The position numbers and the translations under genes were made by a program. The notes under the pieces were generated by a model that ran no database searches, was not told the DNA's origin, and saw only the letters and a list, made by a program, of their open reading frames with translations. Shown one piece after another: positions 13,331 through 25,540 of a stretch of 64,000 bases of DNA (the first letter of the stretch is position 1; the number at the start of each line of letters is the position of its first letter). The stretch is from Trichopria drosophilae (lineage: Eukaryota > Arthropoda > Insecta > Hymenoptera > Diapriidae), in contig CM059582.1 in NCBI GenBank assembly GCA_030407085.1, positions 1,550,001-1,614,000 on the forward strand. Reading direction: 5' to 3'.

Positions 13331-16141
13331 AAAAAAAACATTCAGATATTTTCATTCTCATAAATGTCTGTTTTGAAGAAAGTATGCTGACCGATTTATC
13401 GTGTTAATATTTTTCCTTTTTCAGAAGAACATATCGAAACGGCTTTGGTGGATTGTCAGACATACCAAGGAGCGCCTAAAAATCAACCTTATTGAGACTC
13501 GTCCTTTTCTGAATCCCTGTCATATATTCTAAAGTATATGTAATTACGTTTATTATTTGGATAATTTAAATTTATTATGGCGGATGTCTTCCAATTCTGA
13601 TTTCCTGTTAAACTGCTACCCCTTCCTAAATATTATTAATTTGTTTATTTTAATGGATTGTTTGAATTCGCCTTTTTTTATTCCAATATGTTCGTCATTA
13701 TTTCTGTTCTATTATTATTAGATCCAAGTGGATTGGACTAAAGTTCAATTGAACCTGGTCGGAAGAGCCTTGGAACAAATGGTCCCAGGTCAGATTCCTG
13801 ACGAATCAAGTCAGTGTGTATTTTTTAATAAAAAATTGATTTAAAAAATTCCGGAAAATCAGCTATTGTGCACTACTTTTATCAAATTCCCAAATACTTC
13901 CGAATTGTGCAGACGAATTTCTGTTTGACATGAAAAGTCCTCAATAAAAGTTGTAGATTTACCCATTTCTGTTTGTAATAACGCAATAAAATTATTTACA
14001 TTGAGATGGATTTAGTTGGCACAAATAGCCAATACATTTATATCCTTCCTTCTAAATCAAATCCTTTTTCGGTTATTGGGTTATCGCATCACCACAAGTC
14101 TATAGTTTGAAGGATGTTGAAAAATGCAATTTAAATACATTTTGCTTATAAAAATTCTCAACATGGTCGATGTGAAGTCATTTTCTACAGGAAGATAAAT
14201 ACTGTTAAACTTTACGAGTACCTGTAGAGTTTCTGTGCACTATACTAGTGTCTATTAAATTTTGTTTACTTTTTACGTTAAGTTATGATCATAACAACAT
14301 TTTATTTATTTCGGACTAAATTCACATATAGAACTGGTTTCCCCCCAGGTTATAATATGTTTGAGAAGCCTGTTTAGGTCGGCCGGAAAGCGTAACACGA
14401 CCTCGTAGCGGGGTGGTTATGAACATCAAGATTGTTTCACAGTGAATTTTCGTTAAAAAAATTTCCTATTATATATGACAGAAAATAAAAAATATTCCGT
14501 ACAATATTTGTTACAAGATTTATTTGCAACATGTCGATACAGATATCAAACAATAATTTTTATTCCATTTAATAGCCACTTAGAGAAAGTAACCACTAGT
14601 TGGAAGTATAAACGATTGTATTACTCTTATAATTCAATTAAGTTTTTTCTTGAACATAAATACATAATAATAAAATATAAAACTTGTGCCTACCTCCCCA
14701 ATGATTAAATACCTGCGATTCTTTAAAAATCAATGATACGCCATTTCACATTTATACACATCTGAATTTTAGAGGTCAGGTTGTAATAAAAGTTGTAAAC
14801 AAAAATGATTAGACGCACTTTTCAATCAATTTTAACTGTAAGCTTGAAAATGATGATAAACATGTGTATATTGGATATAACATAACCTATTTCAATGATT
14901 TTGACATTTGATTCATACACCGTTTGGTGGCGAATGCAACTCTACCAGTTTTTCCGCGCTCTTGATTCCATAATGGATGTGGTTTCGTTCATTAGTAAAC
15001 ATATTACATACGGACACATCTAGAAAAAATAACTTTATCCACGTTCATTTTGTGGTAAAGGATCGAATGGGACATCTTTGAACGTTTTATCGAAGTTTTT
15101 TTCAAGTTATCGGTATGCCCTATAGATAAATTTTAAAAGATATGCCCGAGAGATACATTTTGCTTCATCTTATAATCTTTGTTCATCGTTTAACCATCAA
15201 TATTTGTTTGTCACATCTGCACAAATTCGTGGTAAGGTGGTTTTTTATATTTTTTAAATAAAAGTTAGTTCAGTATTTAAATATTATTTCGCGCTAAGAA
15301 TATGTTATATTACAACCGTGATCATGCTTGACAATTATCTGCTTTCTGTACTGCAATACTGAAAAACTGAAATGTTTGTCATTGGTCGAAAAATGATTAC
15401 AAAAGGGAAATTACAAAAAGAGTTTTTTACCACAAATAGTATGCTTATGACATCACGTTTCTTATAAATTTATATGCATACATGAGTATGTATTATTTAT
15501 TAGTTATAAAAATGTTAGTTATAAGTCAAGTTTAGTCTAGAAAAAATAATCTCAAATTGTGGATTAAATTGAAATTATAAATATCTCTTGCAAACGAACA
15601 ATTAAAAACAGTACACTTGTATGCAATCAGTAGAAATTACGAAATATGCCTTTAATTTTCATGATTTTTTGGAGCAGCAAGAAATATTCTTTCAAAATTA
15701 AGATATTTTTCCTTTAAAAAATTCTATTGTTTTGAGGACGACAAAATATGATATAATAAACCTTAGCTACTTCTTTTATGAAGTATTGATCTCTAAAATT
15801 GAAAATGAGTAATTAAAAAGCCATTTGTAGCATGACAATTGAAATTTCAAATGCACTCTGAAAGAATTAAGTCGCTAGCATTATGTGAATTAAAACTTAC
15901 TCTAGAATTTACTATTTTTACTATTTTTTAAAGCAGAAATTGACCCAAGAATATGTATATTTCATGGCAAAGAATTTTAACTATTTTTAGTTATTTGTCT
16001 ATGTTGTTTAGTTCACCTTAGTCTGTTTAGAACTGATTCGTTTTTTAAATGATCTAAACCATTAACTTCTTTGACTAAGTTATGACTAAGTTATGACTGA
16101 AATTCATTTTCTAAACAAGTTCAAAATTACTAAGATCCTAG
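13331..16141. other. AT-rich intergenic DNA, nothing recognised
   Basis: There is no open frame longer than about 80 codons and no recognisable protein or RNA motif. A slightly GC-richer patch at about 14,380-14,420 has no structure that I can name. Confidence 0.5.
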
Positions 16142-16145
16142 TTAA

Positions 16146-16227
16146 CTCTCCTGTGCACAAGGACGAGTATACTCGTCCAAATTACACTGTTTCCATACGG
16201 GAAAAGAAACACTCGTCCTCAGGAAGG
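16146..16227. mobile_element. 82-bp TTAA-flanked mini-element
   Basis: TTAA lies at 16,142-16,145 and 16,228-16,231. The ends are imperfectly inverted: left CTCTCCTG..GGACGAGT, right (reversed) CCTTCCTG.GGACGAGT. The left part also holds a perfect palindrome, GGACGAGTATACTCGTCC, at 16,161-16,178. The TTAA boundaries and inverted ends suggest a deleted piggyBac-type copy. The small size makes chance or a solo end possible. An A-run of about 19 bases follows at 16,260. Confidence 0.5.
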
Positions 16228-16279
16228 TTAAGCCGCAGTTGAGGGGTTATTGTATTGTAAAAAAAAAAAAAAAAAAAAT

Positions 16280-19200
16280 AAGTTACTTAATGTACATCTC
16301 TTTTGTGCCTGCGCTGAGATCAGCGCACTGGCACGGTTCAATAAATATTTTACTTTCGTCAAATACGTTTGTTAAAAAGAGACCCTTGTCTACGAAATTT
16401 GAGGAATTTCGAAATTCACGCTGAGGTTCGCTGACTGCGCTAACTTTACAATAGTTGAGAGTTTCACAGCTATATAATATTATTGATGATGGATACATTT
16501 AGTATCATTGTTATTTTTGGCAAAACGGTCTATACTATCAAGATCTAAGTTTCTTTCAAAGACAGTAGGTGACTTTCGAATCCAAAAAGTGAACTCGTGT
16601 GACATTTACTTAATGTCAACCGATGATAGATACATGTAATAAAATAATGAGTTCTTGTACGGGATTTGTGGAAGAAAGTGATATCATAATTTTGATTATC
16701 TGATTTTCCTTTTGCTCATAATGATTCTAATCCGAATCATTATTAACACCGATACACACATTAAAAAAAATAAGTTATATAATATCAACTGATTAGAATG
16801 AATGAAGAAATTAACTATTAATGAACACTTTTTATTTTGAGCCGTATTTATAAGATTTAAGCAAACGCTTAACTTAAACGGTTTTTTTTTTGTCAAACTA
16901 AAGTGAATGAAAGAATTTTTACTGAAGATATGTGTTTTTCTCAATTAAATGAAAAGAAAAAAAACGTTTAATAAAAGCATTATTGTATTTTTCATCATAC
17001 ATATACTTAAATAAAAACAGAAAAATCTTGAACTAGTCATTCAAAATGTAACGAAAATATTCAAGACTATTAAGACGGAAGACACTTAAAATATCTGAAT
17101 GTATATTTCGCAATACTTGGAAAAAATATCATACAATATGGAAAAATCGTTAAAGATCTGATTAAAAAATACGTAAAATAATTTTGGCTCGTCGGATTTG
17201 TCGGCCATGTAAATATTGACAACGTTAAATTAATTAATTATCAGGGTGAAGACCAAACGCGTGAAACTTTTTCCATGAAAATTTCTGATAACTGTTATCG
17301 ATAGAGAACTAATTATGTAAGTGGCCTATTACACTTTCGTGGATTTCGAGTCTGATTTCACGCGTCTTGTAATGCGTGATTCCAGATAAGGAATAAATTG
17401 GTGACTCCGGAAGTGTAAGGTATCCATGGTACAATATCGTTGATACAGTATCATTGAGGCTCCTTTCCAAAAATAAACAATTTTATTGCGATTTCTTGTA
17501 ATAATATTGCAAATTCTAGTAAGTGTGCAAAGTTCATTGATACGCAAATAACGCATTCCGGGCAAAGCGATATGCTTAATTACCAACATAATTAGTATTA
17601 ATGATAATTTCTGTATACTGGAAGTGTATGTGTCTAGCATAGTGTCTAGACAGTTTACAGGAGTAGGTCATGCTATTGAACTGCACAGTCGATAGCCGAT
17701 ATAACGGAAATACGATACCAATTCTGGGATCGATTGATCGCATGGATCATACAGTTTTGAGAATTCTATAGTTAGTAATTTGTCATTTCTTATAGTAAAA
17801 ATACAATTGTATATTATTTATAGATGCAAGTACTAGTTACCAGTTAGTACGAGCAACATATTTTCTTCTTCATTCAATAACCATTGAAATTATAACATCC
17901 GCAAAAAGTAAACATTTAAAATTTGGTACCGACTTTTTATTATGCATTAGTTTGTTACACTATACTCCAATAATTAAACAGATAATGAATTCAATATCGT
18001 GTGCACTAAGTACATTACGTTGCGGCCATGAAAGAATTTGCCATGCACCATTGCAAGGGCATCTCTTTTTTTTTGCAAAATTTGTCCGAACATGAAAAAA
18101 ATGAAATTTGTGATCTTAAAATTCCTGAATATTTTAATCATACATGCTTTACTTTGAAGAAAAAAAGATACTGCATAATTATGTAATTTTACTATAAGTT
18201 ATTACAAAAGTCATTGTTGTTTTCTGTTTCTGAAAGGTTATAAAAAAATTATAATTTTATTTAGTAAAATTTGAAATGAATATTTGTGTTTTGTGCTATT
18301 ATCAATGATTAATAGTGTTTTGATCTTATTAATAGTAGTAGATGTAAATTATTGTATTGATAACAATGCGATAAAGTGTAAATCTAAACTGAAAGTAACC
18401 ACTTATATTATTATATTTTAATTGACAACAAGGACAAATACTATTTGTTTCATTTACATTTCTCGAGTTACATACATATTCGTGTTCATTACGACAGCTA
18501 TACCACTAATTATTTTGACCCCTAGGGAGAGAAAGTGCTGATTTGTTCCAGCAATACACGGAGCAAAATGCCGTTTGTGCGCTTCGACTATGCAAAAATT
18601 TCTTTAATTTTAATGAAATATTTAAGATAATTTATCAAAAGTTTGAAAAATTAATTCATTTACTAAATGAAACTAATTAAATAATTCAAAATTGATGCTC
18701 GTAACAAGTTGGATTTATCAGACAATATAAAGAAGGAAATAATCTTTGAATCTTTCATTAATTTTTATATTTTCATTTAAATCGCTAGTTTGCCAAGCGT
18801 AGGCAAAAAAATCGGACGAAGTATACGAAGATATGATCAAGAATATTTACAGTGTTGTCGAAAATGACAAATTTAATTTAATATTAAGTAGTTTCATTAG
18901 TCTTCATATACCTAGCTACTAGGAAATTAACTAATAAATTTATTCAGTGATATCAGTTTAAGAAAGAGATTGTTTTAAATTATTTTATTGAGCATTATTT
19001 TAGTGACCGATATCAAAAACGTAACTTATAAATTCAATTAAATAATAAATGTTCACTACTATCACCTATCAGTGGCGATGATATGAATTATCTATTTCGT
19101 GTATATTAATATCTACTACTACTAACTCATCTCAGAAATTGACTACTGATATTAATGAAAACGATTGAAAAATTTGCATTGTGTAAATACGAACATGAAC

Positions 19201-19870
19201 AGTTTCTTGTATACACAGACAATACATCATAATATTATTGAGAAAATAGTAACTTAGAAGTGTCTGCCTGGCAAATGGAACTATTATCTAGTAATAGACA
19301 AGAACTACTTAGTTAGGTATACTTTCATGACTATATTTTATTAACCTATAAATATCCTAATTACACTGCCAGATTAGTTCAATTTTCTTCGCTTAAAATA
19401 TTCGATAATCGGAGGAAAACAAAGTTTAACAATATTCTTGCCTATTATTTCAAATCAAGCTCGAGCATGAAGTGCAGACGATTGGAGTTTGTACAATATG
19501 AACAGATGAAAGAGTCATTTTTCTGTGTTTGTTTTTTTCGCTGGTTAAGAATGAGAATTCATTTTTGCCATGGATTCACACACATTTTTCAGACCGTAAA
19601 GAGAGAATTCTGATACCAAAGAATTAAAGAGCAATAGAAGTCGATTCTGATTTGTAATTTAATTTTATTATAAAAGTGTAATAAGAATTTTGTTTGTTTA
19701 AGTTGAACTGGTAAATGATAAAACAATATTTATTACAAACAATAAGAGTAATTACGTAGTAAAGTTTGGTTTTAACCGTTAATTATTAGCTTCTCTAAAG
19801 TATGAATTTTTTAACATTTCAAAAAATGATGAAAATTTATTATTACTTAAAATTACTACTGATTTTTGAA
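16280..19870. other. AT-rich intergenic DNA, nothing recognised
   Basis: Only short low-complexity frames occur on either strand, the longest being about 103 codons on the minus strand at 17,329-17,640. That frame has no motif I recognise. I see no RNA gene. Confidence 0.5.
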
Positions 19871-19874
19871 ATTT

Positions 19875-20867
19875 GTGTCCATGATCTTGTACGTACGTAC
19901 GTCCGTACGTCCCGTTTTTTTGTCTCGCGATAACTCGCGAACGGAAAAGCATATCGACATAAAATTTTTTTTAAACTACGCGTCTTGGCATATCTTAGAT
20001 CTGATTAGATTTTGGCACAGATCCATCCGTCCATTACTACAAAAAATTAGCCTCAATTAAGTTCCTTCGTAGTTTTTTGCATTTATTTTGAAAAATACAA
20101 ATTTTATTAAAAAATATTTCAAACAAAAAAGATAGAGCATGAAATTCTCTATAAATAAGGTTGTAAGCATTTTCTTCCGAAAGTCAACGATAATGCCATA
20201 AAACCTGGTTTAAAAAGTTTATGACTATATTGTCCGAAAAAGTATTGAATTTTTTTTCATCAAATTTCGACGTTTCGACCCCCTAACCCCCAGCGGTAGT
20301 CTTCTCCAGCCCCTCGGGCGCGGTGATCACCTACGGGCTCATAAGTTCTTTTACGCCCTTGATACGAAAATAACTATTTCGATATATCTAAAAGATGTCT
20401 TATAGATATCCGTCAAAGATCTTTTCGACACTTTCAAGATATCTTTGAGGAATTATATGTATATATGTATATATATTGTATATATAAGTTCATAATGATA
20501 CAGACAGTAATTAGTAAAACACTGCAAACATGTAATATGCATCGAATAGTCTATTACAATACAAGTGCTTGAAGTAAGTGTTTTGTAACTTTTATTTATT
20601 AATACTTCGGCTGGCCTGTTGTCGGGGTCGAAGTTTTGAAAATGCTCATTTTCAATTTTCATATATATAAAAAACACTATATTGTTGTAACATATCTATC
20701 CAGGCCACTTGGACCTAAATATGATTGGACCCCCAATTATCAATATAATTTTAAAATATAATTGAAAGCTGTTAGTAAACAAACGAGTATTAATGAATAG
20801 CCGACTCTCTACTGGGTCGAAGTTTCTGAGCGAGCGAAGCGAGCGAGGCACCACGCCAACACTAGTT
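19875..20867. repeat. Dispersed repeat 'A', copy 1 (ACGTACGTACG... family)
   Basis: About 380 bp from 19,875 to 20,251 match 25,101-25,467 closely. Both start GTGTCC.TGATCTTGTACG, continue with TCTCGCGATAACTCGCGAAC, and end at AAGTATTGAATTT. Copy 1 then runs into TTTTTCATCAAATTTCGACG, which matches 25,043-25,062. It has a tail GCGAGCGAAGCGAGCGAG..CACGCCAACACTAGTT at 20,826-20,867. A 64-codon frame at 19,866-20,060 reads RDNSRTEKHIDIKFF, but the same DNA is frameshifted in copy 2, so coding is unproven. The identity of the element is unknown to me. Confidence 0.75.
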
Positions 20868-21704
20868 TTAACTTGAATTTAGATAAAAGTAGTACTTTCG
20901 AAAACGTGGCGATCTATTTGAAGTTAAATTATCTCCTGATAAGTATCATATGACCTAAAATAGAAAGATGTTTTTTGTATTGCTATTCATGAATATCATG
21001 GAGAAAACACCTGGCAAAGAACATCGGAAAAGTATTATCTGCTTCTCGATTCTGATGAACAGTTAAATTTTAGATGCCTGTGTGATCATCGTTACTTCTA
21101 AATCAGAATAGAAATTATTTATAAATTTTGTTAAACTAGTGGAATAAAATTTTACAAATCAAGATTTATTTCCATAGTCAATGTTATAAGATTTAGGTCT
21201 TCATAGTATAAAGATACTGAAGGTAATACCTGTTAGAACGTTTCATTTCAGTGCGATCTAAGATTTTGTTATTACGGAAAATTATTTAAATTTGTTCAAA
21301 TTTTATAGAATTATACTGGATTCGATGATAATCGATAATTATTTATTACAACAAGTTGAAGTTACAAAAATAATATTACACACGACTACTATATTTTTAT
21401 GGCAAATTAAAACAATAAAAGTTTTTTCATTCGGTAATCAGAATTTATATTTTTCCAAACTATTAACATAATAATATTTTGTCTTATTGAATTTGAAAAT
21501 TGTCGTAAAAAATACATTTGACGCTATTATATTATTGTAACAATTTACAGTAAAATGACTTGAAACAATGAAAGATTATAAAACTCTATATACACTTTTC
21601 TTAAATTTTAATAAGATTTTCTATTTTTGTAAGAAATACCAAAAATTGTATAATCTATACGCAACAAAAATTGAGTGCAACACTAAAAAAAGGGTAGTCC
21701 AATA
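20868..21704. other. AT-rich intergenic DNA, nothing recognised
   Basis: No open frame of note, no repeat matching the named families and no RNA motif was seen here. Confidence 0.5.
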
Positions 21705-22612
21705 CTTAGTATGTATGTATGTATAATATTTATTAATGTCTTGGGCAACTAGCCCCTAGACATATAAAGAAATACAATTTGTACAATAATAAATAAACGA
21801 ATAAACATTTTAAGAAATTACAAAAATTACAGATATAAAAATCATATAAATATAAGTGGAACGCTGTTCAACTCGCTTCGCTACTTAGTGAAATATTCTA
21901 GAAATCTATTTTAATTTATATAATAACAATTTTAAACTCGCGCAATAATAATTAAGATCTAAGGACATCAATTATATATACAATAATTAACACATCACAT
22001 TAGCCTAGCCGAAGACACTTGCGATTCATTAAAAAGTAAACTAAATAACCCTGCACGAAAAATAGCTTTAGATGCTGACTGTTTTAAAGCATCTGGAAGG
22101 GTGTTCCAGAAATAAATCGCAGATATCCAAAAAGAATTCCTATATCGATCTGTGCGACAATAAGGAATCATAAAAGTAGATGTGGCATTTCGCATTGATC
22201 TACGTAAGCCTGTTAGGTTGATAAATCTAGACCGTAGATAAGGTGGTTTGGACGTAGCTAATATCTGATACATCATGGTACCCAAAAAGTATTTGCGACG
22301 ATCAGAACTCTTTAACCAACGAGCAGATAAATAAAAGGACGAGAGATTTTGATCTCGACGTAAATTATAAACGAAACGAAGAGCACTATTTAATAAACGC
22401 TGCAACTTTAGATTTAAATAGCCAGAAAGATCTGAAAATACTATGCACGCATAATCAAAGTGTGGAATGACTAAGGCATTCGCGAGTAGTAATTTTATTT
22501 TGGAAGATAGTTGTGCGCCACGGTACCGTAAGCGATACAAGGTGTAGTGAACTTTTGAGGATATTGCAGCAATATGACGATTCCAAGATAAGTCCGATGA
22601 AATATAAACTCC
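21705..22612 (-). mobile_element. 5'-truncated non-LTR retrotransposon (LINE) 3' end
   Basis: Read on the minus strand, the element begins near 22,612, runs through the reverse transcriptase C-terminus and a roughly 290-bp 3' UTR, and ends in AATAAATATTATACATACATAC at about 21,708-21,730. An ATAC microsatellite at the very 3' end and truncation at the 5' end are typical of target-primed LINE insertions. Upstream of 22,609 the frame meets a stop and the similarity ends. Confidence 0.8.
21995..22609 (-). pseudogene. Reverse transcriptase C-terminal fragment (Jockey/CR1-type LINE)
   Basis: The fragment has about 204 codons. An ATG-initiated portion begins at 22,540, but the frame is open upstream to about 22,609 and adds VYISSDLSWNRHIAAISSKV, a typical LINE RT segment. 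It continues with IPHFDYACIVFSDL and LQRLLNSALRFVYNLRRD, then KPPYLRSRF, RTDRYRNSFW and WNTLP near the end. This arrangement belongs to the thumb and post-RT region of jockey/CR1-like elements. The catalytic FADD-type box and the endonuclease are absent, so the copy is dead. The fragment ends at a stop at 21,995. The clade is uncertain without alignment. Confidence 0.85.
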
Positions 22613-24304
22613 TTATTATGCTTAATTCCTACTGGACAACTAGTATTTAGATAGATCAATCCACAAATTAAATCTCAAATATAGTTAATGACATTGGTGA
22701 ACAAATATTTAAGAATTTGCAAATAAATCATTTTCCATGATAAATGAATTGCTCTTTGAATTTCTCTTTATTAATGAAGAAAAATACGGTTTTTTGCAAG
22801 AAAGATTTTTTAATCGATCTAATCTAATCGAATCTAAGATTTAAAAAATACAAATTTAGTCGCTATTTTGTAGCCGCCATCTTGAAATTCCCTATGCGGT
22901 AGGACGAATACGTGTAACCGAATTTTAAGTCATGTTATATTCAGCTTTAATATAATTTACTCTTATTTGACATAAAAATATTTTTGAAAAAACATTTTTA
23001 AGAAAAGAATCCTGTTCCTTTGTAAACAATTGTTTATGAATGTTTTCATATTTATTATAGGTAAGTTTTTATACCTGACTCTGAGAGAGCAATTTATTTG
23101 ACTCGGAAAGTGGTTTATTTTAAATTTTGTTAATTGTTGTTCAACACAAATAAAACTCGAAATTTGTGGCAGCGTTTTTGGGCGACAGCATTATTGTTCA
23201 GCATCTAAGACAGTTGTCTAAAACAGCGAGTACGAATGTGTATAATTAATGAAAAATACATAAAACTGGATTTTCCCGATATTATAAAATTATATATGTA
23301 ATATAAATAATATTATAATATTATGAAAATATATAGCATATTTTATGTAGTAAACTGAATCACAAAATCTAATAATATTATATTTTTTATTAAAATAATC
23401 AACAACTTCCTGAACAAATCAACAAGCAAATTAAACACTAATTAAAAAAGTAATCATTTTCACTAATAAATAATTCAAAACTACTAATGCAATACTATTT
23501 CTAAAACTACTAAACGAAAATATTCAGTTTCTAGTTTTTGTTTAGGAGAATTTTATTAATCAATTAGTGATGGTTTTCTAGTAAAAAGATGATTAATCGA
23601 TAGTAACTAACTTTTCAACTTAAATCAGTAGTTGTAAGTTAATTCAGATTTAGTTTTATTCAATAATGACTATGCGGAAAAATGCTTCCCAGCCTTCAGA
23701 ACTAAATATTTTAAGATAGTTATTAAAAAGCGTTATTCCTCTTATGTATTAACAAATAGTTAAAGCAATGTGTACTTACTATCTAAATTTGAGGTTATCA
23801 GAGGTAACATTGTTTTTCTCTGACTCGCACCTCCTTTCGATGGATACCATTAGTTGGGACACAGTAATTCCATATTCACCAATCGCCACTTCTAACACTG
23901 CAAACCAATTGTAAAACATTTACAAATTTATTTCAAAATTTCGAATAAATTGGAAAAATTTATTAACGTCTTTATGACGTTATCTTTATGAAGTTAAACT
24001 ACTTTGCTTCTATCATCGTTTAGCTTATCCTAAATCCCTGTCCCATTGAATTATTGTCATTAAGTATAATAGAATATTTATTACTATTAATTATTATCAC
24101 TAAATTATAAAAAAATGTTATCTTCTGTATAAGACTTTCAATTAAAATTATATTCATAAGAATTTTAGAAAATATTCCGACGAAGGTAATATTAAAAAAT
24201 TACTTGATTCGTAAATAATTTTACATTATTGCAGTTTAGCAATGAAATAAAATAAAAAAATTACTGTTGTACTATAAAAAAAAAAGTATTAAAAATTAAA
24301 AAAA
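22613..24304. other. AT-rich intergenic DNA, nothing recognised
   Basis: No gene is seen. A TAGCCGCCATCTTGAAATTCC site at about 22,870 belongs to the dispersed TGGCGG family. The rest is low-complexity AT-rich sequence. Confidence 0.5.
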
Positions 24305-24422
24305 GACAACAACACGTGGGGTTCCCAAGCGGTCACCATCCAAGTACTAACCACGCTCAATGTTGCTTAACTTCAGTGATCGAACGAGAACTGGTCTTTA
24401 CCAACATGATATAATCGTTGTC
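24305..24422 (-). pseudogene. Diverged 5S rRNA copy (pseudogene or 5S-derived SINE head)
   Basis: The reverse complement follows 5S rRNA from end to end. It starts GACAACGATTATATCATG, holds the internal promoter stretch TCGATCACTGAAGTTAAGC, then GGTTAGTACTTGGATGG and GACCGCTTGGGAA, and ends near GTGTTGTC. Compared with insect 5S rRNA as I know it, substitutions are scattered through all helices, including pairs at the closing stem. A T-run follows immediately downstream on the minus strand and could act as a Pol III terminator. The divergence argues for a pseudogene. A SINE3-type element with a 5S head is the main alternative, and I see no clear LINE-like tail to support it. Confidence 0.75.
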
Positions 24423-24989
24423 TTATAAATCCGAGCTTCTATACCGAGTGTCAATGTACTATGGTACGCAATAAAATGAAATGAGGATTCTGCTGTAACA
24501 TTTTTTAAATTAGTAATAATTTCACTTCTAAAATATTAAAATCTAATGCAAAAAAAATACATACAATAGGATGATTAACTCCTTGACAGCAAGGTTACTT
24601 TTTTAAAAAATATGTTCTACGTACAATTTACTTGATACTTTTTACTCCGAGCTCTCGGAGTCGTTGATTGCGAATCCGATATTAATTTTTCAAAAATCAA
24701 AATAGCGAATCCAAAGCTGCGGGCAACTTTTTGTAAACTTGATTTTAAAAAAGGCCGGGGAGCAAACTTTTGAAAATCAATACACCCTCCGAAAGGTCAA
24801 AAATTTGATATAGCATGGCTTCAGCGTGATAATCTTCACTTTGTCTTTGAAAATTTGGCAAAAAGAAAGCCAATTAAATTACCTTGGACTCACGCAATAT
24901 CGAAATTTTAGCCTTTCGGGTTTAGATTTTCGGAAATTTGTTCCCCGACCAAAAAGTAATAAACTAATTACTTGGACCCAGACTACGTC

Positions 24990-25540
24990 TGGACGAAGTA
25001 TTGAATTTGGTCACTTCGGGCATAAAAATTACCCTATAGTTTTTCATCAAATGTCGACGTTTCAGACCCTAAGGAACCCAAATCAACAATAAAAAAATGT
25101 GTGTCCGTGATCTTGTACGTACGTACGTCCCGTTTTTTTGTCTCGCGATAACTCGCGAACGGAAAAGCGTATCGACATAAATTTTTTAAAATACGCGTCT
25201 TGGCATAACTTAGATCTGATTACATTTTGGCACAGATCCATCCGTCCATTACTAAAAAAAATTAGCCTCAATTAAGTTACTTCGTAGTTTTTTGCATTTA
25301 TTTTGAAAAATACAAATTTTATTAAAAAATATTTCAAACAAAAAAAATTGAGCGTGAAATTCTCTACAAATAAGGTTGTATGCATTTTCTTCCGAAAGTC
25401 AACGATAATGCCATAAAACCTGGTTTAAAAAGTTTATGACTATTGTCTGAAAAAGTATTGAATTTGGTCACCTCGGAAAAAAATTACCTTATGAAGTTCC
25501 TGAGCGAGCGAAGCGAGCAAGGCCCACGCCAACACTAGTT
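24990..25540. repeat. Dispersed repeat 'A', copy 2 with part of a preceding unit
   Basis: The segment 24,990-25,080 has GTATTGAATTTGGTCACTTC and then TTTTTCATCAAATGTCGACG, which are the end of one unit. A new unit starts at 25,101 (GTGTCCGTGATCTTGTACG). It runs parallel to copy 1 and reaches its own GTATTGAATTTGGTCACCTC at about 25,455, then the tail GAGCGAGCGAAGCGAGC..CACGCCAACACTAGTT ending at 25,540. This order means the family was arranged at least partly in tandem. I found no intact protein. Confidence 0.7.

Noticed and set aside
17329..17640. 103-codon minus-strand frame
   Set aside because: No domain, no splice-site context, no neighbouring exon; length compatible with chance.
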